The notes under the pieces: model-generated
What the model was told of the DNA's origin: nothing
Database searches by the model: none
Seen by the model: the letters and a program-made list of their open reading frames with translations, nothing else
Position numbers and translations under genes: made by a program
Origin: Solea solea
Lineage: Eukaryota > Chordata > Actinopteri > Pleuronectiformes > Soleidae
DNA length: 64,000 nt
Reading direction: 5' to 3'
Assembly (NCBI RefSeq): GCF_958295425.1
Contig: NC_081143.1
Span: 12,900,094-12,964,093, forward strand
In this document: piece after piece, positions 1 through 12,300 of the stretch
Numbering within the stretch: the stretch's first letter is position 1
How the letters are laid out: each line of letters opens with the position of its first letter

Positions 1-835
1 CTTTTTTGTACATTTTCGGACGACATACTAACCTATGACTTTTTTGTCAAATGTTGGATGACATACTAAAGCATGACTTTTTTGCATACTAAAGTATGAC
101 TTTTTTGTCAAATTTTGTACGACACTAAAGTATGACTTTGTACTAATGTATGATTTTTCAGTCAAATTTTGCACGACAAACTAAAGTATGACTTTTTTGT
201 CAATTTTTGCACGACAAACTAAAGTATGACTATTTGGTCAAATTTTGTACGACACTAAAGTATGACAATTTGGTCAAATTTTGCACGACAAACTAAAGTA
301 TGATTTTTCTGTCAAATTTTGGACGACATACTAAAGCATGACTTTTTGTCATTTTTTGTTGTCAAATTTTGGAGACATACTCAGGTATGACTATTTGGTC
401 AAATTTTGGACAACATACTAAAGCATGACAATTTGGTCAAATTTTGCACGACAAACTAAAGTATGATTTTTCTGTCAAATTTTGGACGACATACTAAAGC
501 ATGACTTTTTGTCATTTTTTGTTGTCAAATTTTGGAGACATACTAAGGTATGGCTTTTTTGTCAATTTTTGGACAACATACTAAAGCATGACAATTTGGT
601 CAAATTTTGCACGACAAACTAAAGTATGATTTTTCTGTCAAATTTTGCACGACAAGCTAAAGTATGACATACTAAACTATGACTTTTTTGTCAATTTTTA
701 GACAACATACAAAAGTATGACTTTTTTGTCAAATTTTGGATGACATACTAAAGCATGACCTTTTCGTCAAATTTTGGACGACATACTAAAATATGGCTTT
801 TTTCAAATTTTGGACGACATACTAACCTATGATGT

Positions 836-978
836 AGAACTTTCTAGCAGGCAAAGCTATCATTCTGTTTATTGTTAGAATTGGTATCAAAGCACTGTTG
901 CCTTTAAAGTGCATTATCAAAGGCCTTTTTTGTTAATCAAAGCACTGTTGCCTTAAAAGTGCATTATCAATGCCATTT
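836..978. repeat. Dispersed repeat, first copy
   Basis: A block containing AACTTTCTAGCAGGCAAAGC and then GCACTGTTGCCTTTAAAGTG interrupts the minisatellite. The same block recurs at about 2964-3066. Within this copy the CACTGTTGCC/AAAGTGCATTATCAA part is itself repeated (about 893-918 and 941-969). It is probably part of an unidentified interspersed element. Confidence 0.6.
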
Positions 979-1202
979 TTGTCAAATTTTGGACAACATA
1001 CTAACCTATGACTTTTTTGTCAAATTTTGGATGACATACTAAAGCATGACTTTTTTGTAAATTTTCGGACAACATACTAAAGTATGACTTTTTTGTCAAA
1101 TTTTGGATGATATACTTAAGTATGACTTTTCTGTCAATTTTTTTTTTAACCTTATGGGAACTCAAACAAAATTCTCATTCCACGCGTTGCCAAAAAGGTC
1201 AT

Positions 1203-1284
1203 CGTTGTCGGCAGGATTCGAACCTGCGCGGGGAGACCCCAATGGATTTCTAGTCCATCGCCTTAACCACTCGGCCACGACAAC
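1203..1284 (-). tRNA. tRNA-Ser (anticodon AGA), copy 1
   Basis: Read on the minus strand this is an 82-nt class II tRNA. The acceptor GTTGTCG pairs with CGACAAC and the discriminator base is G. The D arm contains GGCCGAGTGGTTAAGGC. The anticodon arm GGACTAGAAATCC has AGA in the loop. A long variable arm (TTGGGGTCTCCCCGC) and a T arm with GGTTCGAATCC follow. A run of five T on the minus strand (complement of 1191-1195) a few bases after the 3' end is a good RNA polymerase III terminator. No intron is present. The A and B boxes are intact, so it looks functional. Confidence 0.95.
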
Positions 1285-1523
1285 ACCCATGACTACAGTT
1301 TTTTGTCAAATTTTGGACAACATACAATAGTACAGCTTTTTTGTCAATTTTTGGTCGACACTAAAGTATGACTTTTTGTCAAATTTTGGACGACATACTA
1401 GACATGAATTTTTTGTCACATATCGGATGACATACTAAAATATAACGTCTGTCAGATTTTACGGACAATTTTTTTTTTTTTTTAACCTTACGGGAACTCA
1501 AACCAAATTGCCAAAAAGGTGAT

Positions 1524-1605
1524 CGTTGTCGGCAGGATTCGAACCTGCGCGGGGAGACCCCAATGGATTTCTAGTCCATCGCCTTAACCACTCGGCCACG
1601 ACAAC
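1524..1605 (-). tRNA. tRNA-Ser (anticodon AGA), copy 2
   Basis: The 82-nt sequence is identical to the copy 321 bp upstream, with the same cloverleaf, AGA anticodon and long variable arm. The 3' flank also matches (GCCAAAAAGGT on the plus strand, giving a T5 pol III terminator), so the duplicated segment is larger than the tRNA itself. Confidence 0.95.
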
Positions 1606-1914
1606 ACCTATTACTGTAATTTTTTGTCAAATTTTGGACAACATACTAAAGTACGACTTTTTTGTCAAATTTTTGATGACATACTAAAATATAACGTCTT
1701 TGTCAGACTTCGGACATATATTTTTTTTTTTACCTTATTTCTGTCAAATTTTGGACAACATACTAGACATGAATTTTTTGTCAAATATCGGATGACATAC
1801 TAAAATATAACGTCTTTGTCAGACTTCGGAGATATTTTTTATTTATTTTTTTACCTTATGGGAACTCAAACCAAATTCCCATTCCACATGGCCAGGCGTT
1901 GCCAAAAAGGTAAT

Positions 1915-1996
1915 CGTTGTCGGCAGGATTCGAACCTGCGCGGGGAGACCCCAATGGATTTCTAGTCCATCGCCTTAACCACTCGGCCACGACAAC
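1915..1996 (-). tRNA. tRNA-Ser (anticodon AGA), copy 3
   Basis: Third identical 82-nt copy, 391 bp from copy 2. It has the same flank of a T-rich run, then GGGAACTCAAACCAAATT, then the T5 terminator. Identity across the tRNA against drifting flanks suggests either recent duplication or gene conversion with purifying selection. Confidence 0.95.
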
Positions 1997-2084
1997 AGCT
2001 GTGACTATAATTTTTTCGGGAAATTTTGGACAACTGAGTATACTACGACTTTATTGTCAAATTTTGGACAACATACTAAAATAC

Positions 2085-2473
2085 CGGGGCCACACAGTGG
2101 TGAAGTGGTTAGCACTCTCGCCTTGCAGCGAGAAGATCCGGGTTCGAGCCCCAGTTGGAACAAGGGCCTTTCTGCATGGAGTTTGCATGTTCTCCCCGTG
2201 TGCGCGTGGTTCTCTCCGGGTTCTCCGGCTTCCTCCCACAGTCCAAAAACATGCAATGTGGGGATTAGGTAAATTGGACACTCTAAATTGACCATAGGAG
2301 TGAGTGTGAGAGTGAATGGTTGTTTGTCTCTATCTGTGTGGGGCCCTGCGATGGACTGGCGAACTGTCCGCGGTGTACCCCGCCTATCGCCTGATGTAGC
2401 TGAGATTGGCACAGCACCCCCCGCGACCCTCTGGTGGAGGATAAAGCGGTAGATGATGACTGACTAACTAAGG
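2085..2473 (+). mobile_element. tRNA-headed SINE-like element
   Basis: The 5' end resembles a tRNA promoter. A-box-like TGGTGAAGTGGTTAGCACT is followed by B-box-like GGTTCGAGCCCC. A body then follows with the familiar fish repeat text GGAGTTTGCATGTTCTCCCC, CCTCCCACAGTCCAAAAACA and TCTAAATTGACCATAGGAGT. It ends near AGGATAAAGCGGTAGATGAT. It splits the minisatellite, and TACCG occurs at both edges (about 2082 and 2474), a possible 5-bp target duplication. The exact family was not assigned. Open frames on both strands here are not genes. Confidence 0.8.
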
Positions 2474-2520
2474 TACCGCATTTATGTAAAACTTTGAACG
2501 TATGACTTTTTTGTATATAT

Positions 2521-2565
2521 ATACTTATATATTGTTATATATATTTATATAACAATAAATAAGTA
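2521..2565. repeat. AT-rich inverted repeat (hairpin)
   Basis: Two 21-nt arms (2521-2541 and 2545-2565) are reverse complements with a single mismatch and a 3-nt loop. Both are composed almost wholly of A and T. The element follows the SINE-like insertion. It could extrude as a cruciform or be the core of a small foldback element. Confidence 0.75.
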
Positions 2566-2890
2566 TATATATGTATATTGTACTTCATATATTGTTGAGT
2601 GTGCCGGGTATCTACATGAGTGTTCTCATGTAACAACGCAGCAGAATTGTAATTACTTAATAATAACTATGATACTTTAAAATAAAACACATACAGAAAA
2701 TGGGCAAAATGCCTCATGTTTATGGACCAAACAGGTACCCCAAAAATTTAGAAAATCAACAGATGAATTAAGTATGAAAACAACTGATTTTAGTTGAGGC
2801 AGTAGCAGTGTTTTCAGTCTAATGATTAAAACAATCATTCACATCAATTAATTTTCTTCACTTGTTTTCTTGCATACATTCTACACCCAA

Positions 2891-2958
2891 TGAGGTCCCC
2901 GGGATTGAACCCAGGGCCTCATAGCAAAGCATGCACTCCAGCACTGCGCTACATATCC
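2891..2958 (-). pseudogene. tRNA-Ala-like relic
   Basis: On the minus strand this reads GGATATGTAGCGCAGTGCTG, then GAGTGCATGCTTTGCTATGAGG, then a good T arm (GGGTTCAATCCC). It is closest to tRNA-Ala(TGC). The D arm is altered, the anticodon arm has lost bases (TTTGC then TATG) and the acceptor ends no longer pair cleanly (GGATATG against GGACCTC). It could be a dead tRNA or the head of a SINE, and a dispersed repeat abuts it. Confidence 0.65.
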
Positions 2959-2960
2959 AC

Positions 2961-3066
2961 TGCAGAACTTTCTAGCAGGCAAAGCTATCATTCTATCTAT
3001 CTGTCTATTGTTATAATTGGTAACAAAGCACTGTTGCCTTTAAAGTGCATTATCAAAGCCCTTTGT
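2961..3066. repeat. Dispersed repeat, second copy
   Basis: Matches the block at 836-978 (AACTTTCTAGCAGGCAAAGC, then GCACTGTTGCCTTTAAAGTG). It lies directly next to the tRNA-Ala-like relic, so both may belong to one element. Confidence 0.6.
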
Positions 3067-5519
3067 TGTTACATATTAACCTGCGTATGTGCCTTTGTAA
3101 ATCTAATGTAATCAGAACCTGTACGACTTGTCGGTTTTACAACCTATCTACTGACTAGTGTAACTGCTGTTTAACTGCTGTCTAGCTACCGCTAACTGTG
3201 TATGTGAAATAAACTCATGAACGTGCATTATTATTTTCCTCTGTGGGGTCTGATTGATAACTGCAGTGATTAAAATAAGAGGACGATTATGAGTTTAAAA
3301 TAAAATAAATCTTTCAAGCAATAATAATTAAGAGTTTCACAATAAATTACAAACACACACGATCAAAAACTACTCTCCTACGTCCACAAATTAAACGTAA
3401 GTATCTTAACAGGCACAGGCAGTATGATAATTATCCACCCAATCAGAGACTGGCTGGCTCTAAACAATAAAGAACTAATCATGTATCAATTTACAGAGCA
3501 GCTGCATAAATACTTAGCTTCAGCAATTTAAACTTGTCCCAATACATTCAACATTATTCAAAAGATGACACCAGTATTGGGCCTTCTATGCTAATCAACT
3601 CTCTCGAGTCAAAGTAACAGGAGAACCAGCCTGCTAAGCTAAACTTAGCTCGTTTACTTTTCACCCTTCGACTCGCTCACCTGTAGATGAACTCCGTTCT
3701 TGGCTCACCGACATCAGGACGCCTGGTCGTTTGTTTTTCTGCCATTCATTTCTGAATTAATCACAGCAGAAGCTAAATGTATTTGCCGCATTGGGTCTAC
3801 GACGACCTCGACTCAAAGATAACGTGGCTTAATTAGTGTCACGCATGGATATATTGTAAGAACTGGATAGAGCACCGCCCCCTCCGCCCCCAGTGGCCAC
3901 TCGTGGTACTACAACAAATAATACTAATACTAATAATATATTTTTTCCCCCATAATTCTCTAATTTAGCCCGCCATTCACTGAATGATTGAGTCTCAGAC
4001 TCTTCACAGTACCACTTCCCACTCAAACGTCCTGAATGCAGAGTTGGTGTCTTCTGCAGAGGCACAGGACGCTGCTCAGGTCCCACCATAGGTGCCCGTG
4101 GAACTGGGATGCCTTTTGTTACAATTTATTTTAACTGCAACGCCTGCTGTACCTGGAACAACATAACACAACCAGTATTAATGAAGATTTACTTCAGCAA
4201 TAATCAAGAAGAGGATCTCATCAATTTGATATTTATTATATACAATGCAGCATGACACAGCTGTGGTCACAACTGATGACACCTTCTTCTGTATTACATG
4301 CCTTTAATAAAAAAAAATATTACAGCTGCATTGCAAGACTAATCTGCATAAAATATCATAATTAGCATATTTAAGGCAGCTATATCAAATTACTAACCTA
4401 AAATATTCAGTCTTTATATGTGATGTAGTTTTAATACTATGCTTTGTTTCTAACTATTTAAAACACAGTGAAAATTAAGCAAAAAAAAACCATACAGTAC
4501 TTAAGTAATGCACTGTACACAAATCCTCATAAACATCACTTAAAAAGTGCAGCTGATTAAGGTAGAACTACTTCTTATTGTTTTATAATGTGCTGCACAG
4601 GTTCATTAAAAAACAATGATTTAATAACATTTTGTTATGTAGAGTTATAAAGGAGCATGCCATGACCGGGTAACATTACAACACATGAGCATCACTTAAA
4701 AAGAATGAATTAAATATTAAAATGGAGTTGGAACTTGTACCGAGTTAACATGTGACATGTTTGTAACTTTCACGACTGGACCCACCAATGTCACTCACAA
4801 CAAACAGATGTGTTAATGCTGTATTGTCATCACATTAACATAGCATTAGTATGAAGTGTCAAACTCGCATTAGCATTAGTTAAAAATGGAACAATGGTGG
4901 GACAGACGGCATTACAGTCACTGTACAGTAACAGTACAGTGTCATTAATTAAACATATGTAATAACAGTAACCGATTAAACTGTATTAATAATTGCTAAA
5001 AAAAAAAACACTGACTAATTTAGAAAATGTTCCGATAACAAGTTTGACAGAGGTGAAAAAGTCCAGCGTAACTTTTCCATCAAGCAAAGGCTCCTTAACA
5101 TGGAGCGTCCCATTTCTGCATTACCCTGATAACACACTACGATGTCACACAGTCTATAGTTTCAGACACATCACAAACTGCCACACAAGCTAAATACCTT
5201 CAGCCTGACTCAACACCCATCTGTTCCAATCCATCTACATGTCTGAGCTGCTGAAGCATGAATAATATTTTAAGATATTGTTGCGTTTTTATCTGCAGCG
5301 TGAGTTACTTGGCCTTATGTGAATCAATTTTATTGAAATGTGGGCGAGTATTTGCTGCTCCCTTTGCCTCGAATGAACTGCAGAAAGATTTAGGACTTAA
5401 AGGCTTGGTCTCACCGGACGACTTGGAGGCAGACACAACTGTCTCTACGTGTTCTTGCTGATTTATGGGGTTTTTATGATGAAGATTGTGATCCTGAAAC
5501 ATGCATAGTTTTGATCATT
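3067..5519. other. No gene recognised
   Basis: AT-rich intergenic DNA. Short open frames at 3829-4089 (minus), 4993-5193 and 5258-5461 (plus) lack similarity I can recognise and lack splice context, so they are not called. Nothing else convincing is seen. Confidence 0.6.
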
Positions 5520-5675
5520 TTAGGTTTTTGTATGGCTGCTGCCTGTTTGTAACCTTGTTGTATTTTGTAACTATGCTGCTCCCAATCTTGGTCATGGACA
5601 CAGTTGAGAAAGAGATTTTTAATCTCAATTTTTTTTTTTCCCTGGTTAAATAAAGGTCAAATAAAAATAAAAACA
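5520..5675 (+). mobile_element. 3' end of a non-LTR retrotransposon
   Basis: The segment ends GAGATTTTTAATCTCAATTT, a T run, CCCTGGTTAAATAAAGGTCA and AATAAAAATAAAA. This is a 3' terminus very common in fish LINE transcripts. A related, more decayed copy lies in a dnaja1 intron near 16985-17090. Only the tail is present. Confidence 0.7.
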
Positions 5676-6220
5676 CTATTCTCATGTACCTGCTTCTTAC
5701 ACCAACATCATAGCTAAGTAACTGTCACAGCCCAAATAAAAGAGATTTCAACCTCAGTGTGAAGTCCTTGAGGAGTAAACACCACAGTATGATGTGTAAT
5801 TACAGGAAACGATAGTGATGGCTGGTGTTTGTGAATGAACACAGGGATCAAATTTGAAGACTCAAGGCACAGACGCACCCAACTCTGTGTCTGCATATTG
5901 ATGAGTATTAGAATGATGTCGTTTTCGGTCAGAGCAGAGGACGTTTGGAGCGACGTCTTGGCTCCGGTACACTGACTCCAGAAGGCGAGCACGCTCTAAG
6001 CCACGAGGTTCTCTGTCCATGGTGCTGATGCTGGTGCTGGTGCTGATGCTGACGCTGCCGCATCCCGCACGCAACGTGCCCAGACAATGTTTCTTCCGTT
6101 TATCGGTATGTGTCAGGGAGGAGGAGGTGGTGTATGGCTATAAGTCTTGGTCTGGCAACTGCAGCTCATGCGAAAATAAATAAATAATAATTAAAAAAAA
6201 AAAGGCTGGAGACACAAAAG
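5676..6220. other. No gene recognised; GCTGRT-type hexamer repeat
   Basis: Intergenic DNA upstream of smu1. A short GGTGCTGATGCT/GGTGCT tandem tract occupies about 6018-6056. Minus-strand open frames over it (Ser/Thr/Ile repeats) are products of this tract. An A-rich run follows at about 6180-6203. Confidence 0.55.
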
Positions 6221-6223
6221 GAG

Positions 6224-6263
6224 CACGTGTAGTGGGTGGGCCTCAGCACACGGCTTTCACGTG
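6224..6263. promoter_or_regulatory. smu1 promoter region with two CACGTG E-boxes
   Basis: Two palindromic CACGTG motifs (6224-6229 and 6258-6263) lie 34 bp apart and 66-105 bp upstream of the smu1 start codon. The sequence here is locally GC-richer, as expected for a housekeeping promoter. CACGTG is bound by USF, Myc or TFE-type bHLH factors. No TATA box is obvious. Function is inferred from position and motif only. Confidence 0.45.
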
Positions 6264-6328
6264 GCTCTAGCGAGTCACAGCCACACCGTCAGTCCAGTGC
6301 TGCAGCAGCAGGAGACAACATCAGCAGC

Positions 6329-9300
6329 ATGGCTGTGGAGATGGAGCCCGCGGAGTAAGTGCGCGCCCCCGCATGTTTTGGGTTGTTTTTTTTTAAACTT
6401 GCAAATAACAAGTTTTCTACGTGAGTTTAAAGATGGAGAATAAGTGATAACCATACGATCACATGTGTGACTGGAAACATATTTGTGTGTGGTTCTGAAA
6501 ACCGTTTGTGTGCGTTGCGCAGTATGTTGGACAATTATGTTATTTTGTTGCTCTGATTCTGTGTGTAAAAGTGCATTTGTTTGGGTAAGGCGCGTGTTTA
6601 CGTGGTGAATTGTTGTCAGTGGGCTTGCACAGTGCGCGTGATCAATGGTTGCGTTGAGCCATTTTAACCAGATGTTGTCGATTATGCTGAGAAAATGAGA
6701 GAGGCGTGTTTGTCCCCGCTGTTTGTTAATGTCTTCTTCATCCACATGTTCCTGTTGATCAGAAACGATACCCCCCACACACACACACACACACGCACAC
6801 ACACACCACCAGACGAGGAGAAATGTGGTTGTGTCTTTTTATTGGCTGGTTACTTTGTCCTCCTCTCGGGGAAACGTGGGAGTGTCTAAACTATGTTGTC
6901 AAATTAAAACTCATCCTGAGATCAGCTTCTTGTGGCTGGCAGCTAAAATCGAGTAGAATCAGCAGAAACAGTTGCTCATATATATACAGCATCAGTGTTT
7001 GTGTTTTCATCAAGGCAATGTCAGTGATCCATGACATTGCATGAGAAGTGGAAAAACAATACAACTCAGTGTCACATGCTGATAGTCAACAGAGAGTTTA
7101 AAAAAAATGCCCAGCTTTGGTTGTAAAGTGAGACAATAGCCCACATTAATCACGATCTTCATTATTTTACTTTCTTTTGATGGGTGTTTTAGAAAATCTG
7201 CAGCCACAGCTGCAATAACATCATGAAAATCAGAGTGCTCAGCTGGTCTCTCAGCATTATTAGAGTGGGACAGCTGCTTCTGACAGTGACCATGTCCTCT
7301 AAAAGAAAAAAATCTATCAAACAAAGATGCTTTTCTCCTGTCTGTAGAACACAATGTGTATAGATTTAATAATTCTTAAATGGCTTTAAGAAATATTGCG
7401 CCTCCTATGATTTGAAAATTGCAGTAGGCCATATTGCGATTTGGATAAATTGTTAAGCCCTACTACTGTCGTGAAGACATACTGTACGTGCAGTGAAAAA
7501 GTACACTTCACCTTTCATTAAGTCACCCTGTTGTTGTAAGAGTTGTGCTTCTTGTCTCCATAGTGTGATTCGCTTGATAATGCAGTATCTTAAGGAGAAC
7601 AACCTCTACCGAACCCTGACCACCTTACAGGAGGAAACCACCGTCTCACTCAACACAGTGGAAAGTATTGAGAGTTTCATTGCAGATATAAACAGCGGCC
7701 ACTGGGACTGTGTCCTGTTGGCTATTGAGTCTCTTAAGCTGCCCGACAACATACTTATTGACCTTTATGAGCAGGTGAGCTTTGCACTGATCGGCTAATG
7801 CTTTTCTTGGCTCATTTTGCTTTTAAATTGGCAGCTTTTGACCAACACTTCTCTTTCCGACAGGTTGTAATGGAGCTTATTGAAATGAGAGAGGTAGGTG
7901 CAGCTCGCTCCCTCCTCAGACAAACTGACCCGATGATCATGCTGAAGCAGACTCAGCCACAGAGGTACGTCCACTTAGAGAACCTGCTAACCTGCACCTA
8001 CTTTGATCCTCGCGAGGTGAGAGAAATGAAAGCGTCAAAAACAGCAACAGCATATTAATAGTTTGTGTAATGAGATGCATCTCATTACACAATGTAGGCA
8101 TACCCCAAAGGCAGCAGCAAGGAGAAGCGACGGAGGGAAATAGCTGAAGCGCTGGCAAGGGAGGTGAGTGTGGTGCCTCCCTCTCGACTCATGGGGCTCC
8201 TGGAACAAGTCAGTGTAAGTGCAGTAGTTCATGGCTTCATGTCTTTGTCTCTCACGTCTATCATTTGTAAGCCAACCCTGTCTTTAGCAAAAGTATAAAA
8301 AAAAACAAAAAAAAAACATTCTTCAAGCTTTTTTTTATGGAGTTATTGAGGGAAATTGCCTCTGTTGACCACCTCCACTTCTTTAATTTCACACACACAA
8401 GCACAAGAAAAAATAAGACAATTGAGTAAAGAAAAGTATGATTGAGGGTGCAGTAGAAACTTATGAGGGCTTATATCTAAAAACTACACCCAGAAGGATA
8501 TACATTTAAGATAATAGACTCTCATAAATCAGTAAGACATTTTAAAATGTTAAAAAGAACATTACAAATAGAAATTACGGAATCAAATAATATTAAAAAG
8601 TGATATACTAGCTGTTAGTTTTCCAGAGGTAGTTTTCTTTTATATACAGTTAATGACACCTAAGAATCTATTAAAGGCATGTTTTAGTATTTAATAGAAT
8701 TCTAACTTTGAGATGTTTTCTCATTGTGACTTACAGTCTCTGAGACTACAGCAATACCCAGGTCACCTCTCTCCGGACAGGACCATGGACACATCTGCCG
8801 ACAACAAGGAGAGACACGTGGACAAAGAGAGATTTCCAACCCAGCTGTATCGTCACATCAAGGTAAACAACGCGGTTTCGGACTCACAAACATCTACACG
8901 CTCTGCTGTAACAGTGGTGTACTGTAGCTGCCTGTAGTGGAATACAGGAGATAAAAAAAAAAAGCAGTATTGCTTGTTGTTGTTTTTTTAAAATGTCCTT
9001 GTCCTTAAGCCACACACATAAACAACACAAAAACTAATTGCTTTAGTCACCTGAAGGCTCTGACTTGTGGCTCTGGCTGTGCTTTCATCACGTTCACCCC
9101 GGTGGAGCTTCATGAGTTACTTGTCCTTGCTTTTTTCTGCCCAAGGTTCTAAGTGTGAGCAGTCAGGCCAAACAGCAGCAGGCTGTTGGAGAACTTTATG
9201 TCTCCCCGAGGTCACTTGGTTATAATGTATGCTTTATTAGTCTCTGTGCTTCTGGATTGCAGACTGCAGAGGAAGCAGAAGAGCGTGTTTTGTAGGAGGT

Positions 9301-12300
9301 CGTTTTGGATGCTGATGACTCATTTCTGTTTGTGGCTTTAATGTGCAGTTTGGACGGCGGTCACATGTGGAATGTGCCCGTTTCTCTCCCGATGGAAAGT
9401 ACTTAATCACTGGATCAGTAGACGGCTTCATTGAGGTCTGGAACTTCACTACTGGGAAACTTAGTAAGGTAAGTTGTGAGGCATCCTCAAGTCTTTATAA
9501 TCCCAATACAATGGGTTTTATTTCTAGTAAAACTCATCGCTATTCATTTCATTGATCTTTGTGTTTTTTTGTGTGTGTGTATGAAACAGGACTTAAAGTA
9601 CCAGGCACAAGACAGCTTCATGATGATGGATGATGCTGTGCTGTGTATGTGCTTCAGCCAGGATACTGATCTTCTGGCAACAGGAGCTCAGAATGGCAAA
9701 ATAAAGGTTGGGCCAACTACATCTAATATTAACTGTGTGTGGGGTCATTGCTTTTTGTACTGTATGTTTTTAACAAGCAAACTATTATAATGTCTAGGGA
9801 TGGAAATCGGTATCGGTCCAATACTGGATTCACGTTTGATCTGTTTATTTCTTCTTTTTGGGAGAACAATATTTGTTACACAGTTGGAGAATTATGTCGT
9901 TCAAATGACTTAGCACAAATGAGCTTCATAGGTCATAAATGGTCTAATATGACCATTATCGGTGTAGGTGGTATCATCCCATCCTTAATAAAAATAATGA
10001 TGTCCTTTGATGTGGAGTAATGTTTTATTCTATAAGGAAATTATGCCAAATATATCACAATAACAATAACTTACCCAGATATTGGGATTTTCTCTCTTTA
10101 ATGTGTGTGTCTGTGTGTTGTTTGGGGGTTTTGTGGGTGTAGGTGTGGAAGATCCAGAGTGGGTTGTGCCTACGCAGGTTTGAACACGGTCACAGCAAAG
10201 GAGTGACCTGTCTGAGTTTTTCCAAAGACAACAACCACATCCTCAGTGCCTCCTTGGATCAGACCATCAGGTGGGATAAACCGTCGCTGCATTATGTGTA
10301 AAATGAACATTTTGATATGAAGATAAATGTAAAAACAGTAAAAACAGTGTCTAGGCAGCGGAGGGAAAAAAGGGAGAGCGTTCCACAGTCTAGGTGCTAC
10401 TGCTAGGAGTGATCACCTCTCGTCCTGAAATGGGTCTTTGGGACAGCAAGTAAAGTCAGCGATGTAAGGAGGACTTTGACCATGCAGTGAGGGGAGGCTA
10501 AACAGGCAGGAAATGCGCCCTTTTATGAGTTCCAGTTAAAAGCTTTGCAGCAGAGTTCTGGTCGACCTGAACACGGTCAAGTGCCTTCTTCTTATTTAAA
10601 CAGGCCAAAAAGACTGTTAAAACAGTCCAGACGTGTGGCTATAAAAGCATGAATTATCATCTCCAATTCAACCTTAGACACAAGGGGTTTCAATTTAGAA
10701 ATATTACATAGATGGAAGAAACAGTTTTTTATCAAACTGTTTAGAATGTTGCTTCAAGGACATTGCAGAGTCAAGGATAACACAGAGGTACTGAACATAG
10801 GGCCGATGTGCTGTTTTATCAGAGGGATGACATTGTCAGAGGCAACTTATTCCAGCTGGATCTTTAACCATGTGGCAAAGGCTCATACTTATTATTTTTT
10901 GATAATACACATCCACAGATGATATGACTTGCCGCTTGTGTGCAGAGTGCACCTGAACATTATAGTCAGCATAATAAGGGCGAGGACGTCTGTCTTTCTC
11001 TTTCCCCCGCTCTTGTTTCACACACATTGCCAAGGAGGTGACTATCTATTTCTGACCCTGCGGGTTGTGGGCTGAACCTCGCTTCGCTGTGGTGGAAGCA
11101 CATTGTGCTGTGTGGGTGTCGCAGAGACTCCGTGTGCTCAGGCACAAGGCTGCAACATGTTCCTTCACTTCCACATCCATCAGCTGGCAGCCTCGGTCGC
11201 TTCCTCCTCCCAGAGACGGAGTGATGCAGTGAGCATTAGGCAATTGTTATGGTTAAGTTAATCTCACTCCATGGGAGCTAAAAATAACATTGGCAGCCCA
11301 GCAACACTTTTTTCTTGTGTCTGCACTCAAGGAAAAAACCCTCGAGTTGAATGGAAGCAGATGAGTCCGTGCTGTTAGTAACAATTATCCAACACTGTCA
11401 TTTTTAGAATCCACGAGCTGAAGTCAGGCAAGACACTAAAGGAGTTAAATGGCCACTCGTCCTTTGTAAATGATGCTTCCTTCACTCACGATGGCTTTCA
11501 CATCATCAGCGCCTCATCTGATGGCTCTGTAAAGGTACAAATGAACAATATGGAGACAAAGTACATGTCTGTGATTCAGTTCTGTGCTGTGCTATAAGCA
11601 GCTGTGGGATTATTCTCTGTCCATTTTCCAGATTTGGAACACAAAGACTTGTGAGTGTGTCCACACTTTCAAATCAATGCCAGGGACGTCGGAGGTGCCT
11701 GTCTACAATGTGATTCCTCTACCCCAAAACCCAGAGCACTTTGTGATTTGTAACCACTCCAGCAAAGTGGTCATTATGAACATGCATGGCCAGGTATGAT
11801 TCTTTAATATCAAGCATTTTCCTGGGCTGCGACTCACATTTACTTTTTATTTTTTGCATAATCCGCTAAAGGTAATGGAGTAAAATTGTTTGTTTTATTC
11901 GACCAACAGTGCAAAACCCAAAGGTGTTAAGTGCATAATGATATGTGAAAAACAGATGGCTGCATCAATTTTCCATTGTGAAGCTCTTTTTTGTGGGGAA
12001 AGTCACTACAATAATTGATTGAACAAAATAGTTTAATCGCTTGCCAAATGTTTAAGGGGTACTCCTACAGGAATTGACTTAATCACTTAAGATCTTAAAA
12101 GAAGCAGTCTGACATTACTCTCTCACTGCAAGTTGGATATCATAATAAATATATCTGAATTCAGTACACCCCCTTTGAAGAAGTAAGATGTCAATCAATA
12201 TCTCAAAAACAACATGAAATGTAGCTTAATAATATAACTTACATTACAAAATCTCACTTTTACCCACATGACTTGATGCAAAAATGAATGGTGTTGTCCA

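Larger units (their letters stand above)
1..2084. repeat. Degenerate ~38-bp minisatellite array
   Basis: A unit reading roughly TATGACTTTTTTGTCAAATT followed by TTGGACGACATACTAAAG recurs dozens of times with small deletions and substitutions. It is dense at 1-835 and continues in blocks (about 980-1135, 1290-1460, 1610-1830, 2000-2080) between three tRNA genes. A short piece resumes near 2499 after a SINE-like insertion. The unit has no spacers of constant size and no unique inserts, so it is a satellite or minisatellite and not a CRISPR array. No coding potential is seen. Confidence 0.9.

Noticed and set aside
1..835. Possible CRISPR-like array
   Set aside because: Repeats are contiguous and degenerate with no unique spacers, and the genome is clearly a fish.
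1917..2412. Open frames on both strands
   Set aside because: They run through a tRNA gene and the SINE-like element; no protein similarity.
3829..4089. 86-codon minus-strand frame with a poly-Gly stretch
   Set aside because: No similarity recognised, no neighbouring exons, low-complexity composition.
5258..5461. 67-codon plus-strand frame with a signal-peptide-like start
   Set aside because: It abuts a LINE-type 3' tail, has no splice partners, and the hydrophobic start is short and Cys-rich; likely chance or repeat-derived.
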